Assembly (NCBI RefSeq): GCF_000743705.1
Contig: NZ_JQEZ01000003.1
Location: 141,142 to 205,141 of the forward strand
Direction of reading: 5' to 3'
DNA: 64,000 nucleotides
Origin: Ruegeria halocynthiae
Lineage (GTDB): Bacteria > Pseudomonadota > Alphaproteobacteria > Rhodobacterales > Rhodobacteraceae
Position 1 is the first letter of the stretch, and each line of letters opens with the position of its first letter. Under the pieces are notes generated by a model. The model was not told where the DNA came from. It saw only the letters and a list, made by a program, of their open reading frames with translations, and made no database searches. Shown here piece by piece: positions 25,725-35,811 of the stretch. The translations under genes were made by a program, and so were the position numbers.

Positions 25725-26648
25725 ATGGCGGCAATGATTGTTGGCCTCGGGCTCGTCGCGCCCTTTTTCGTCTATATTCTCGCAGGTATTGCCGCGCAAA
25801 AACTGCTCAGGCATTCGGCCGAAGGGCAGAAATGGCTGGACGCCTTTGTGTTCTACATCGCGCTTCCGGCCCTGTTGTTTCAATCGGTCCGGGAACTGCC
25901 CCCGGGGGTATCCAGCCTTATGGGGTTTCTGGCGCTGACAACGGCGGCGACCGGCCTGATGTTTTTGTTTGGGTGGTGTGTGGGCCGCAGCAGCACATCC
26001 ACTCAATCTGCTGCGGTTTACGGTCTTTCGGCCAGCTATTCGAATATCGGCTATATGGGCCCAACCTTGACCGTCGCTGTCCTGGGCCCTGCCGCAGGTG
26101 CCCCGGCCGCCTTCATATTTTGCGCCGATGTCTTGCTGATCTTTACCATTTGGCCTGCGATGATCAGCGCCGATGGCCCAACGGTAAAAGGCTTGGGCAA
26201 GTCACTGATAAAGGTCATTCAACACCCGTTTATTCTGGCAACCCTTGCAGCGCTTGCGTTTGCCGCCAGCGGTCTGACGTTGCCGGGCTTTATCGATACA
26301 CCTTTGGACGGGTTTCGGAATGCCGCTGCGCCAACAGCGCTTTTTTCTCTGGGCCTCACCCTGGCGCGCCGCAAAGCCAATCGCCTTGAATTACCCATGG
26401 GGGTGTGTTTGGCAGGCAAACTTGTGGTGCACCCCTTGCTTGTGGCCGGTTTCTTTCTGATTTTCCCCAATTTCGACCCGATCTGGATCGCCACCGCCAT
26501 AATCATGGGTGCCCTGCCCCCAGCAGCCAACATCTACGTCATGGCCCGGGCAGAAGATATCAGCGTCCAACTTGCCGCACGGGCCGTCTTGTTCGGAACC
26601 GCGTTTTCCGCGCTTACTTTACCGATCGTGATTGCGATCATCGGATAG
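25725..26648 (+). CDS. AEC-family (auxin efflux carrier type) permease
   Basis: 307 residues, ten hydrophobic segments in two halves, characteristic of AEC carriers, which move organic or amino acids (malonate, malate and similar). Features: YIALPALLFQSV near residue 43-54, SYSNIGYMGPTL after helix four, and PPAANIYVMA in the second half. Lies after the LysR gene; probably part of the same unit and perhaps exchanges a product or substrate of the neighbouring carboxylase/oxoprolinase pathway. Direction of transport unknown. Confidence 0.8.
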   Translation: MAAMIVGLGLVAPFFVYILAGIAAQKLLRHSAEGQKWLDAFVFYIALPALLFQSVRELPPGVSSLMGFLALTTAATGLMFLFGWCVGRSSTSTQSAAVYGLSASYSNIGYMGPTLTVAVLGPAAGAPAAFIFCADVLLIFTIWPAMISADGPTVKGLGKSLIKVIQHPFILATLAALAFAASGLTLPGFIDTPLDGFRNAAAPTALFSLGLTLARRKANRLELPMGVCLAGKLVVHPLLVAGFFLIFPNFDPIWIATAIIMGALPPAANIYVMARAEDISVQLAARAVLFGTAFSALTLPIVIAIIG

Positions 26649-26665
26649 CCGATCACAATTCTTTG

Positions 26666-26693
26666 AGCCACTGGGGAACTCCTCGGCTTTTTT
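26666..26693 (+). terminator. Probable Rho-independent terminator of the AEC gene
   Basis: AGCC (26666-26669) pairs with GGCT (26685-26688) around an inner GGGG/CTCC pairing, followed immediately by TTTTT. Lies 18 bases after the AEC stop codon. The rest of the spacer to pobA is moderately AT-rich and presumably carries the pobA promoter. Confidence 0.5.
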
Positions 26694-26814
26694 GGTCTCG
26701 ATCCTCGTGTTCAACAATCCATTGACAAACCTGCCTATCGGGACTGGCGGCTACCGCGTGATCTCGACGCCATTTCGCAAACAAATTCCGAATGGTACCG
26801 GCTTTGCAAATTGA

Positions 26815-28050
<1,236 letters not shown>

Positions 28051-28143
28051 TGAACATCGTCCGGCCAGATCACTTCGCGCTGCTGCCGCAAACCCTCCGT
28101 TCTTGTGCTGGTTTTCTGACCGCATTTTTGAAGGATCTGAATT

Positions 28144-28524
28144 ATGTCTGAACGATATGATCAAGGGATGAAAATGCGCCGCAAGGTCTTGGGGGATGAA
28201 CATGTCGACCGCGCCGAAGCGAGCAAGACGGATTTTGACGCGCCGTTTCAAACCCTGATAACCGAAGGGGCCTGGGGGTCTGTCTGGGCCGGTGACGGTA
28301 TCAGCCTGCGCGAACGCTCGATGCTGACCCTGGCCTTGCTGGCCGCGACGGGTAATTTCGAAGAGATCCCGATGCATATCCGTGCCACAGCCCGGACAGG
28401 GGCCAGCAAACAGGATGTGCTTGAGGCGTTTCAGCATGTGGCCATCTATGCCGGTGTCCCACGGGCCAATCATGCGTTGAAGCTTGCCAAACAGACCTAT
28501 GCCGAAATGGAAGACCAAGACTGA
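28144..28524 (+). CDS. pcaC: 4-carboxymuconolactone decarboxylase
   Basis: 126 residues, CMD family stand-alone form. The core has the ERSMLTLALLAATG helix, then EIPMHIRATARTGASKQDVLEAF with the conserved His and Glu region, and GVPRANHALKLA. Converts 4-carboxymuconolactone to beta-ketoadipate enol-lactone in the protocatechuate branch. It is not fused to pcaD (as PcaL would be), and no pcaD is present beside it. Confidence 0.92.
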   Translation: MSERYDQGMKMRRKVLGDEHVDRAEASKTDFDAPFQTLITEGAWGSVWAGDGISLRERSMLTLALLAATGNFEEIPMHIRATARTGASKQDVLEAFQHVAIYAGVPRANHALKLAKQTYAEMEDQD

Positions 28525-28567
28525 CAGCCGGGAGCAACCAAGCGTTGCCAACGTCTGAGAGGAGCCA

Positions 28568-29299
28568 ATGATGCCAAAGCCAGGTAAATTTTATCAGCGC
28601 GACCGCGAATGGCACCCGCCTGCATTGACGCGGGACTACAAGACGTCGGTTACGCGCGCGCCGCAATATTCCCCGATCAGTCTGGAGAACTCGGCATCAG
28701 AACTCACCGGGCCTGTGTTCGGGCAAAACGATATCGACCCAATTGATAACGACCTGATCCGGAATTACGCCCAGCCCGGCGAGATGCCGATTGGGGAACG
28801 CATCATCGTGCACGGCAAGGTTCTGGATGAAAATGCTCGACCGGTTCCAAATACGCTGGTCGAGGTTTGGCAGGCCAATGCGGGCGGGCGGTATCGGCAC
28901 AAGAAAGACACCTATATTGCGCCGATTGATCCCAACTTTGGCGGGTGTGGCCGCACAATGACCGATGATGACGGGTATTATTACTTTCGAACCGTCAAAC
29001 CGGGTGCCTATCCCTGGCGCAACTGGATCAACAGCTGGCGGCCCGGGCATATCCATATCTCGGTTTTTGGCACTGGCTTTGCGCAGCGCCTGATCACCCA
29101 GTTGTATTTTGAGGGCGATCCGCTGATCGCTAAATGTCCGATTGTGAACACGATCCCCGATCCCCGGGCTATTGAACAGCTGACTGCGCGGCTCGACCTC
29201 AACGCCTCCATTCCGCTGGATACGATTGCCTATAAGTTCGACATTGTCCTTCGGGGGCGTCGTTCAACCTTGTTCGAAAACCGGCTGGAGGGGAACTGA
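28568..29299 (+). CDS. pcaH: Protocatechuate 3,4-dioxygenase beta subunit
   Basis: 243 residues. Intradiol dioxygenase fold; this subunit supplies the non-haem Fe(III) ligands, two Tyr (in the DGYYYFRTV and GAYPW region) and two His (RPGHIHIS). The entry block [15 protein letters not shown] is typical. Shares TGATG with pcaG. Cleaves protocatechuate to 3-carboxy-cis,cis-muconate. Confidence 0.95.
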   Translation: MMPKPGKFYQRDREWHPPALTRDYKTSVTRAPQYSPISLENSASELTGPVFGQNDIDPIDNDLIRNYAQPGEMPIGERIIVHGKVLDENARPVPNTLVEVWQANAGGRYRHKKDTYIAPIDPNFGGCGRTMTDDDGYYYFRTVKPGAYPWRNWINSWRPGHIHISVFGTGFAQRLITQLYFEGDPLIAKCPIVNTIPDPRAIEQLTARLDLNASIPLDTIAYKFDIVLRGRRSTLFENRLEGN

Positions 29300-29919
29300 T
29301 GCCGCAAGAACTGGACTATCTCAAAGAGACCCCTTCGCAAACAGCAGGTCCTTACGTCCATATCGGGCTGGCCCCGGGTGCTGCGGGGTTCGATATCTAC
29401 CGTCAGGAGCTGGGCCATGACATCGCCGGTCCCAACGCAGCCGGGGACCGCATCCGCGTCGAGGGGATCGTGATTGATGGCACCGGCAGCCCGGTCAAGG
29501 ATGTCTTGTTGGAAGTGTGGCAAGCGAATGCCGCAGGGATTTATGCGCATCCTGAACATCCGGGCGAGGTCGAAGACGGCTTTCGCGGCTGGGGCCGTGT
29601 CATCACGGATTTTGAAACCGGGGAATGGGCCTTTGAAACGATAAAGCCGGGCCCTGTCATGGGGCGTGATGGCCGGATGATGGCACCGCATATTAATCTT
29701 TGGATCGTTGCACGGGGCATCAATCTGGGCCTCAACACGCGGCTGTATTTCGAAGACGAGGCCGATGCGAATGCCAGGGACCCGGTGATGAACCTGATCG
29801 AATGGGAACGCCGCCGGAAAACCCTGATAGCGACACGTTCAGATAGCGGTGGACAACAAGTCTATCGGTTCGACATTCGGCTTCAGGGCGAGGACGAAAC
29901 TGTCTTTTTCGACATCTGA
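29299..29919 (+). CDS. pcaG: Protocatechuate 3,4-dioxygenase alpha subunit
   Basis: 206 residues, same fold as PcaH (LLEVWQANAAGIYAHPE) but without the HIH iron ligands (MAPHINLWIVARG at that place), as expected for the structural alpha chain. The N-terminus SQTAGPYVHIGL is typical of alpha subunits. Overlaps the pcaH stop codon, ensuring equal synthesis of both chains. Confidence 0.95.
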   Translation: MPQELDYLKETPSQTAGPYVHIGLAPGAAGFDIYRQELGHDIAGPNAAGDRIRVEGIVIDGTGSPVKDVLLEVWQANAAGIYAHPEHPGEVEDGFRGWGRVITDFETGEWAFETIKPGPVMGRDGRMMAPHINLWIVARGINLGLNTRLYFEDEADANARDPVMNLIEWERRRKTLIATRSDSGGQQVYRFDIRLQGEDETVFFDI

Positions 29920-29958
29920 AGTTGAACGAAACCCGGCTTGTATTGCGAGACTGAGACC

Positions 29959-30798
29959 ATGAGAAAACCTTGCATTATCTGTGTTGCGATCACCGGATCG
30001 CTGCCCACCAAGGCCAATAATCCCGCTGTCCCCATCACGGTTTCAGAGCAGATCGAAAGCACGCACGAGGCCTTTGAGGCCGGGGCCACCATCGCCCATT
30101 GCCATGTGCGAAATGATGATGAAACACCCTCGTCCGATCCCGGCAGGTTTGCGCGCCTTCTGGACGGGCTGCGATCCCATTGCCCCGGCATGATCGTGCA
30201 ATTGTCGACCGGCGGGCGGTCCGGCGCGGGCCGCGAACGCGGGGGTATGCTGCCGCTGGCACCGGATATGGCATCGCTGTCCGTAGGCTCGAACAACTTC
30301 CCGACCCGCGTGTATGAAAATCCGCCCGATCTGGTGGATTGGCTGGCTTCGGAAATGCGGGTTTATGGCGTGAAACCGGAAATCGAGGTTTTCGATCTGA
30401 GCCATATCCATCAGGCCGCCCGTATGAACAGCGACGGGCGGATCGCGGGTAAGCTGTATGTTCAGTTTGTCATGGGCGTGAAAAACGCCATGCCGGTGGA
30501 TCGGGACGTGTTCGATTATTACGTCAAAACCGTTCAGCGCCTGAGCCCCGATGCCGAATGGTGCGCCGCCGGGATCGGTCCGCATCAGCTTACGTTGAAT
30601 GAATGGTGCGTCGCGACCGGCGGCCATTGCCGCACCGGGCTTGAGGATAACGTCCGCCTGGACCGCAACACGCTGGCCCCCTCAAACGCGGCGTTGGTCG
30701 AGCGGGTTACCGCGCTGTGTGATCAATATGAACGCCCTGTCGCCAACTGGCGGCAGGCACGTGAAATTCTCGGGTTGCCTCTGGCAATCACAGCCTGA
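29959..30798 (+). CDS. BKACE family (DUF849) beta-keto acid cleavage enzyme
   Basis: 279 residues from ATG at 29959. TIM-barrel family with the Zn-binding His-x-His (IAHCHVRND near 46-52), the STGGRSG loop and a late Glu-containing IGPHQLTLNE block. The family condenses a beta-keto acid with acetyl-CoA and splits off acetoacetate plus an acyl-CoA. Sitting between pcaG and pcaB, its natural substrate could be beta-ketoadipate, giving succinyl-CoA and acetoacetate without pcaIJ and thiolase. Substrate is inference from context. Confidence 0.85.
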   Translation: MRKPCIICVAITGSLPTKANNPAVPITVSEQIESTHEAFEAGATIAHCHVRNDDETPSSDPGRFARLLDGLRSHCPGMIVQLSTGGRSGAGRERGGMLPLAPDMASLSVGSNNFPTRVYENPPDLVDWLASEMRVYGVKPEIEVFDLSHIHQAARMNSDGRIAGKLYVQFVMGVKNAMPVDRDVFDYYVKTVQRLSPDAEWCAAGIGPHQLTLNEWCVATGGHCRTGLEDNVRLDRNTLAPSNAALVERVTALCDQYERPVANWRQAREILGLPLAITA

Positions 30799-30901
30799 TC
30801 CGGCAATCCGGGCCGCGCTTTGATTAGGTCGTGGGCCAGTCTGCGGATGTGATATAGAACTCAAAACGCCCAAATCGTCCGGGCGAATTAAAGGCAAGAG
30901 C

Positions 30902-32215
30902 ATGGTCAGAAATTTCCTTACAGAACCCGTGTTTGGCGATCCGGAACTTGAGGCACTGTTCAGCAGCCCGGCCCTCGCGCGGGCGCATGCAGACGTGGAA
31001 GCGGCGCTGGCGCGCGCGCAGGCCGGGTTGGGGATCATCCCGGATGAGGCTGCGACGGCAATTACCCTCGCCGCTGAACGCCTGGAGTTTCCGCCTGGTG
31101 CTCTGGCTCAGGGCGTGGCTGACACTGGTATTCCGGTCCCCGCGCTTGTCAAACTGGTGCGTGCGGAGGTCGGGGAACCGCACGCCGATTGGGTCCATTG
31201 GGGGGCGACCAGCCAGGATATTATCGACAACGCCATGACGCTATGCTCGCGCGCCGCGCTGCGCGTTTTGAGTGACCGCTTGTCCCAGTTGATCGGTGCG
31301 TTGTCGGACCAAAGCGCCAAACACGCTGACACGGTCATGGCGGCCCGCACGCGGGGGCAGTTGGCAACACCAACGACATTTGGATTGCGGATCGCGCAAT
31401 GGGCGCAGCCCCTGATCGGATCAGAATCCGAGATTGAGGCTGTCAGCAAACATGCGTTTCGGGTGCAGTTTGGCGGTGCTTCGGGCAATCAGAGCGCAAT
31501 TGCGCCGCACGGGCCGGATATTGCGGATCGTCTGGCGGCTCAGCTTGATCTGCCGCCAAGCCCGCCGTGGCACACGGACAGAACCGGAATTCGCGCTCTT
31601 TCAAACTGGTTGGTCGATGTCGCCATAGCGCTTGGCAAAATCGCCACGGACCTCATCTTGCTGTCACGCGGAGAGGTTGCTGAGGCCTTTGGCGGGTTGG
31701 GCGGCGGCTCTTCTACGATGCCGCATAAATCCAATCCGGTGACGGCCGAGGCCGTAGTCGCGCTGTCACGGATGGCAGTGATCTATGGCTCGGGGTTGAC
31801 CGATACCGGCATTCACAGCGAAGAGCGGGATGGCCCGCATTGGACGCTAGAATGGAAACTGTTGCCCGATTTGTTCATCTGCTGCGGGCGCGCGCTGTCG
31901 CAAAGCCAAGTGTTGATCCAGACTCTGTCGGTGAACAAAAACACGATGGCTCAGCGCATAGAAAGCGCCCCGGAAATAATGGCCGAAGCGGCGGTATTTG
32001 CACTGGCAGAACGTCTAGGGCGGCAGAAGGCTGCGCAAGTTGTGGCGCAAGCTTTATCGCAGCCTGACCCCTTGCCGATGGCACTTGGTGCGGTAGCGCC
32101 GGATGTGGATTGGGCGCAGGTGCTTGACCCGAATAAGGTGATCGAGGCATCGCAGCGCGTTGCCGACGGTGTCTTTGCCCGCAGACGGAATTCCGACACA
32201 GACCACAAGTCGTAA
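30902..32215 (+). CDS. pcaB: 3-carboxy-cis,cis-muconate cycloisomerase
   Basis: 437 residues of the fumarase/aspartase superfamily. The signature GGGSSTMPHKSNPVTAE carries the catalytic loop; the earlier conserved block WVHWGATSQDIIDNAM is typical of PcaB and adenylosuccinate lyase. In this operon it forms 4-carboxymuconolactone for PcaC. Last gene of the plus-strand pca unit, convergent with the FadJ-like gene. Confidence 0.94.
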   Translation: MVRNFLTEPVFGDPELEALFSSPALARAHADVEAALARAQAGLGIIPDEAATAITLAAERLEFPPGALAQGVADTGIPVPALVKLVRAEVGEPHADWVHWGATSQDIIDNAMTLCSRAALRVLSDRLSQLIGALSDQSAKHADTVMAARTRGQLATPTTFGLRIAQWAQPLIGSESEIEAVSKHAFRVQFGGASGNQSAIAPHGPDIADRLAAQLDLPPSPPWHTDRTGIRALSNWLVDVAIALGKIATDLILLSRGEVAEAFGGLGGGSSTMPHKSNPVTAEAVVALSRMAVIYGSGLTDTGIHSEERDGPHWTLEWKLLPDLFICCGRALSQSQVLIQTLSVNKNTMAQRIESAPEIMAEAAVFALAERLGRQKAAQVVAQALSQPDPLPMALGAVAPDVDWAQVLDPNKVIEASQRVADGVFARRRNSDTDHKS

Positions 32216-32222
32216 ATGAGCT

Positions 32223-32241
32223 GAACCCCAGGCCGGGGTTC
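32223..32241. terminator. Bidirectional terminator hairpin between pcaB and the FadJ-like gene
   Basis: Perfect 7-bp stem GAACCCC / GGGGTTC with a 5-base loop, placed exactly in the 29-bp gap between two convergent genes. Downstream bases on plus are T-rich but interrupted (CCTTACTTCTT). Terminator role inferred from placement. Confidence 0.6.
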
Positions 32242-32244
32242 GCC

Positions 32245-34317
32245 TTACTTCTTACCTGAAAAGTGCTGCGCGAAAGAGGTTCCTGTTTGGGCACAATCTC
32301 TTATGGCCTGTCTCGGCGACCACACAAGCGCGTCCTCTTTTGCCAGCTTTTCCAACGTGGCCAGAATATTCTTGGCCCCGATCTGGTCTGCATAATGCAT
32401 CAGGCCACCACGCCAACGCGGGAAACCATAGCCAAACACTGTCACCAGATCGATGTCACTTGCAGAGGCGGCGATGCCTTCCTCCAGAATGCCGACGGCT
32501 TCGTTGATCATCGCGCACATCAACCGCTCGCGGATTTCAGACGGTGAATATTCACGGCGGGTGATTTTTGCGAAATGCGCCTCTTCAATGGCCAGATCCG
32601 CGACGATGGGGTCTTCGACCTTACCCGCGCCGCCGGGATATCGATACCACCCTGCCCCGGTCTTTTTGCCCAGTTTCCCAAGCTCGACCATTCTGTCGGC
32701 GATTTTGATATATCGCCGGTTTGGATCGCGCGTGGCGTCCAGACGGCGGCGATTGGCATGGGCGATGTCCAGACCGGATAAATCCTGAGTCTCATACGGC
32801 CCCATTGCATAACCGAACTCGACCATCGCCTCATCGATCTCCCATGGGGTCGATCCCTCCAGAAGAACGGTATCCGCAACCTCGCGGTAATGGGCCAGAA
32901 TTCGATTGCCGATAAAGCCGTCGCAAACGCCCGACAAGACAGGCACTTTCTTCAGATGTTTGGCCAAGGCGAACCCTGTGGCAAGGGCGCGGTCGCTGGT
33001 CCTTTCGCCCTGAACGATCTCAAGCAGTTTCATGATATGTGCGGGCGCAAAGAAATGCAGTCCGACAACCCGCGACGGATCATCCAGTGTTGCGGCGATT
33101 TCATTGACATCCAGATAGGAAGTATTGGTCGCCAGAACCGCGTTTTTTGGCAAATGCTTTTGCAATGCGGTGAACACGGATTTCTTGACATCCATGCTTT
33201 CGAAGGCGGCCTCAACCGCAAGTGTTGCATCGCTGGCGCTGGCGTAATCAAAAGACACGTCAAGCCGCTGGCGACGGTCCGTCGCCCCGCCATCGGAAAT
33301 CAGGCCGCGTTTAAGACTGGCCGCAATGATCCGCTCAACGTTGTCCTGCGCGCGCGCTGTGGCTTCGGCATCGGTTTCCAGCAATGTAACCCGCAGACCG
33401 GCATTCAGAAAGGCGTAGGCGATGCCCGCCCCCATCGTTCCGCCGCCAACGACGGCGACATGATCGAACGCGCCCGGGTCTGCCGTCAGGGAACGAGGGA
33501 CCCGCGCCCCGCGTTCCGCAAAAAAAATGTGCCGCAGGGCCCGGGCCTGTTCACCCTGCCGAAGTTCTACGAAAGCCGCCCTCTCTTGCGCCATCCCATC
33601 CGGTAGATCTGTCGTGGTCGACAGGGTCACAAGATCAATGGCGCGCGCGGGTGCAATTTGATTGGTGGATTTACTGCGTACCAAAGTTCGCGCCTGTTCT
33701 ACAGCAGTTTCATTTGGTTTGGGCCGTTCGAGGTTGCCGACCCGCGGCGACAGTTCGATCGTACCAAGATCCAGATGGTGTGCCGTCTCAACCGGATCAT
33801 CTGCCCGACCATCGATCAGGCCCAGTTCCTCGGCGCGTTCGGCACTGACGGGTTTGCCGGTAGAGATCAGATCAAGCGCCGCTTTCAGCCCGATCAAACG
33901 TGGCAGCCGTTGTGTGCCACCGGCCCCCGGCACTACGCCCAGCGTTACCTCGGGTAGGCCGATCTGTACCCCCGGTTTTGCAATGCGATAACGGCAGGTC
34001 AGCGCCAATTCGCAACCACCCCCCAGGGCGACGCCTGTGATCGCCGCAACCCACGGCACGTCGCAGGCTTCGATCCGGTTCAAAACGTCGGGTAAATGAG
34101 GCGCGACGGGGGGTGCATCGAACTCTCTGGCATCCGCTCCGGCAGCAAAAGCGCGGTCCAGCCCGTGCAGGACAATGCGCGACAACCCGTCTTGTGCCTC
34201 GGCCCATTCCACCGCATCAATCAGGCCTTTCCGGGTATCCAGACCTATTGCATTCACCGGTGGGTTATTCAGCTTTACAAAGCCCACGGCACCTTCGCGC
34301 CAGACATCCACACTCAT
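32245..34317 (-). CDS. FadJ/FadB-like bifunctional enoyl-CoA hydratase / 3-hydroxyacyl-CoA dehydrogenase
   Basis: 690 residues. N-terminal crotonase domain (oxyanion GVALGGGCELALTCRYRIA, second acidic loop GAGGTQRLPRL), then the Rossmann 3-hydroxyacyl-CoA dehydrogenase (VAVVGGGTMGAGIAYAF near 292) with HFFAPAHIMKLLEIV and two C-terminal HAD helical domains. AAAGGAG precedes ATG. Transcribed after boxR with a BoxR-like site in front, so it probably converts dehydroadipyl-CoA (from the box pathway) to beta-ketoadipyl-CoA. It could also replace paaF and paaH, which are missing from the paa genes here. Confidence 0.88.
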   Translation of the reverse strand: MSVDVWREGAVGFVKLNNPPVNAIGLDTRKGLIDAVEWAEAQDGLSRIVLHGLDRAFAAGADAREFDAPPVAPHLPDVLNRIEACDVPWVAAITGVALGGGCELALTCRYRIAKPGVQIGLPEVTLGVVPGAGGTQRLPRLIGLKAALDLISTGKPVSAERAEELGLIDGRADDPVETAHHLDLGTIELSPRVGNLERPKPNETAVEQARTLVRSKSTNQIAPARAIDLVTLSTTTDLPDGMAQERAAFVELRQGEQARALRHIFFAERGARVPRSLTADPGAFDHVAVVGGGTMGAGIAYAFLNAGLRVTLLETDAEATARAQDNVERIIAASLKRGLISDGGATDRRQRLDVSFDYASASDATLAVEAAFESMDVKKSVFTALQKHLPKNAVLATNTSYLDVNEIAATLDDPSRVVGLHFFAPAHIMKLLEIVQGERTSDRALATGFALAKHLKKVPVLSGVCDGFIGNRILAHYREVADTVLLEGSTPWEIDEAMVEFGYAMGPYETQDLSGLDIAHANRRRLDATRDPNRRYIKIADRMVELGKLGKKTGAGWYRYPGGAGKVEDPIVADLAIEEAHFAKITRREYSPSEIRERLMCAMINEAVGILEEGIAASASDIDLVTVFGYGFPRWRGGLMHYADQIGAKNILATLEKLAKEDALVWSPRQAIRDCAQTGTSFAQHFSGKK

Positions 34318-34349
34318 AGGAATCTCCTTTTGCGGTATAGTGCATACTG

Positions 34350-34363
34350 TGCGCTATTGTGCA
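34350..34363. promoter_or_regulatory. BoxR-like site upstream of the FadJ-like gene
   Basis: TGCG-CTATTG-TGCA, i.e. TGCA-N6-TGCA with one mismatch, flanked by further TGCA tetramers at 34341 and 34365. Lies in the 61-bp boxR to fadJ-like gap. Confidence 0.5.
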
Positions 34364-34378
34364 ATGCAGTGGGCCGCT

Positions 34379-35299
34379 TCAGGACTCAAAAAACCTTTGC
34401 AACTCCAACGTGGAGATCAGATCGTCCAGAGAATACTCGAGCGAGTGATTAGATGTATCCACCATCACGTCTGCCCGGGCATACAGCGCCTCGCGGCTGG
34501 TCAGGATGGATTTCAACTGCTCCATCGCGTCGGCATTGCCTTCCATCGGACGTTCATCCCCCTGCGCCCGCACGCGGTCCATATGTTCCTGTGGTGAGGC
34601 TTTGAGCCAAACGGTGTGAAACCGGGACAACAGTTTGTTGTAAGTCTCTGGCTCGGACACGATACCGCCCGCCACCGCCAGGATCACCCGGTCGTAGTTC
34701 TCGGTAACGCGGTCCAGCGAGCTGGCCTCAAGCCGGCGATACCCTTCCTGACCATAAAGCGCCAAAATCTCGTCCATCGGCATGCCGCCATACAGCGCAA
34801 TTTCCTTGTTTAGTTCAAGAAACGGGATATCCAGCTTTTCTGCGGCCAGCTTGCCCAAAGTCGATTTTCCAGCCCCGCGCAGCCCGATCAGACAGACACG
34901 TTCGGCCCGCCCGGATTCGTGGGGTGCAGGGCCAAGGGCACGCAACACCAGTTCGCGGGTCTTTTTGTCAGCGCTTGAAAACAGTTCTGCAACACGCAGG
35001 CTGGTTGAATTCCAGGGGTCATTCTCGCCCACGAACCATTCGATCTTGTGATCAAGTGAATGGGCGACACGCAGCAATAGACCGATTGAGATGTTACCGG
35101 TTCCAGCCTCAAGCTGCGCCAGATACCGCTGAGACACGCCGGAGCTTTCGGACAGAATGCGGCGGGAAATCCCCTTGCGCTCGCGCGCGCTGCGCACCCG
35201 CTCACCGACCTGCACCATCAATTCCGATATGGTGCGCTCCATCTCGGATTCCGTGTCGATCTCTGTCGCAACCCCACCGAATGTCGTGATCTCGGCCAT
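34379..35299 (-). CDS. boxR: BoxR transcriptional regulator (HTH plus shikimate-kinase-like domain)
   Basis: 306 residues from the ATG at 35299; an alternative ATG lies at 35242. The N-terminal XRE-type helix-turn-helix (VRSARERKGISRRILSESSG, then VSQRYLAQLEAG) is fused to a shikimate-kinase-like domain with Walker A GLRGAGKSTLG and the DEILALYGQEGYRRLE region. In BoxR/BzdR of Azoarcus this domain binds benzoyl-CoA and releases repression. A TGYA-N6-TGCA site lies 19 bp upstream, suggesting autoregulation. Confidence 0.92.
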   Translation of the reverse strand: MAEITTFGGVATEIDTESEMERTISELMVQVGERVRSARERKGISRRILSESSGVSQRYLAQLEAGTGNISIGLLLRVAHSLDHKIEWFVGENDPWNSTSLRVAELFSSADKKTRELVLRALGPAPHESGRAERVCLIGLRGAGKSTLGKLAAEKLDIPFLELNKEIALYGGMPMDEILALYGQEGYRRLEASSLDRVTENYDRVILAVAGGIVSEPETYNKLLSRFHTVWLKASPQEHMDRVRAQGDERPMEGNADAMEQLKSILTSREALYARADVMVDTSNHSLEYSLDDLISTLELQRFFES

Positions 35300-35317
35300 T
35301 TCCTGTAATCCCAATCA

Positions 35318-35331
35318 TGTATAATAATGCA
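35318..35331. promoter_or_regulatory. BoxR-like site upstream of boxR
   Basis: TGTA-TAATAA-TGCA. Same spacing and almost the same core as the site before boxC (TGCATAATAATGCG). Located between the thioesterase stop and the boxR start. Confidence 0.65.
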
Positions 35332-35363
35332 TAATACTTTCTGTATATGAAAAAGGGAAATGC

Positions 35364-35810
35364 TTATGTGCCTAACTCTGCGGCATGTTCCAAAAATGGT
35401 TGAAGGAGACCTTTTATATCATCAGGCGGGGCGCGTTTGTTGAAGACGTCGGCGACAACAAAAACGCTTAAGGTTTGCGCTGAGAAGCATATCCTGCCGT
35501 CTTGTTCCCCATCAACGCGAAACCCGATGGAGCTTTGGCCGAGATTGCTGGGCCAGACATGACATATCAGCCTGTGGCGCGGGGTGACCGGGGCCTTGAA
35601 ATCCATTTCCAGCCGGACAAACGGCGTTCCGATGTTGCGGTCCAGTTCAAGTTGGTACCAGCCCTGACCCAGATGTTCTTCCCACCAGGCGTTGATCGCG
35701 TCGAGTACAAAGCCCGGCAAGCGACCGGTATAGGCAATCTTTGCCGGATCGCAGTCGCCCCAGGTCACCCGAATGACATGTTCATAGGCTGACCCCGGCC
35801 GGGAAGGCAT
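35364..35810 (-). CDS. Hotdog acyl-CoA thioesterase, 4-hydroxybenzoyl-CoA thioesterase type
   Basis: 148 residues from the ATG at 35810, one base after the boxA stop; the longer frame to 35894 would overlap boxA. The catalytic segment VTWGDCDPAKIAYTGRLPGF is the family hallmark, with Asp as catalytic residue, followed by hotdog strands. Probably releases CoA from stalled benzoyl-CoA or derivatives, protecting the CoA pool during aromatic growth. Confidence 0.85.
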   Translation of the reverse strand: MPSRPGSAYEHVIRVTWGDCDPAKIAYTGRLPGFVLDAINAWWEEHLGQGWYQLELDRNIGTPFVRLEMDFKAPVTPRHRLICHVWPSNLGQSSIGFRVDGEQDGRICFSAQTLSVFVVADVFNKRAPPDDIKGLLQPFLEHAAELGT

Positions 35811-35811
35811 C

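Noticed and set aside
34379..35299. Shikimate kinase as annotation for the gene upstream of the FadJ-like gene
   Set aside because: The N-terminal helix-turn-helix and box context make it BoxR; the kinase-like domain is the ligand sensor.
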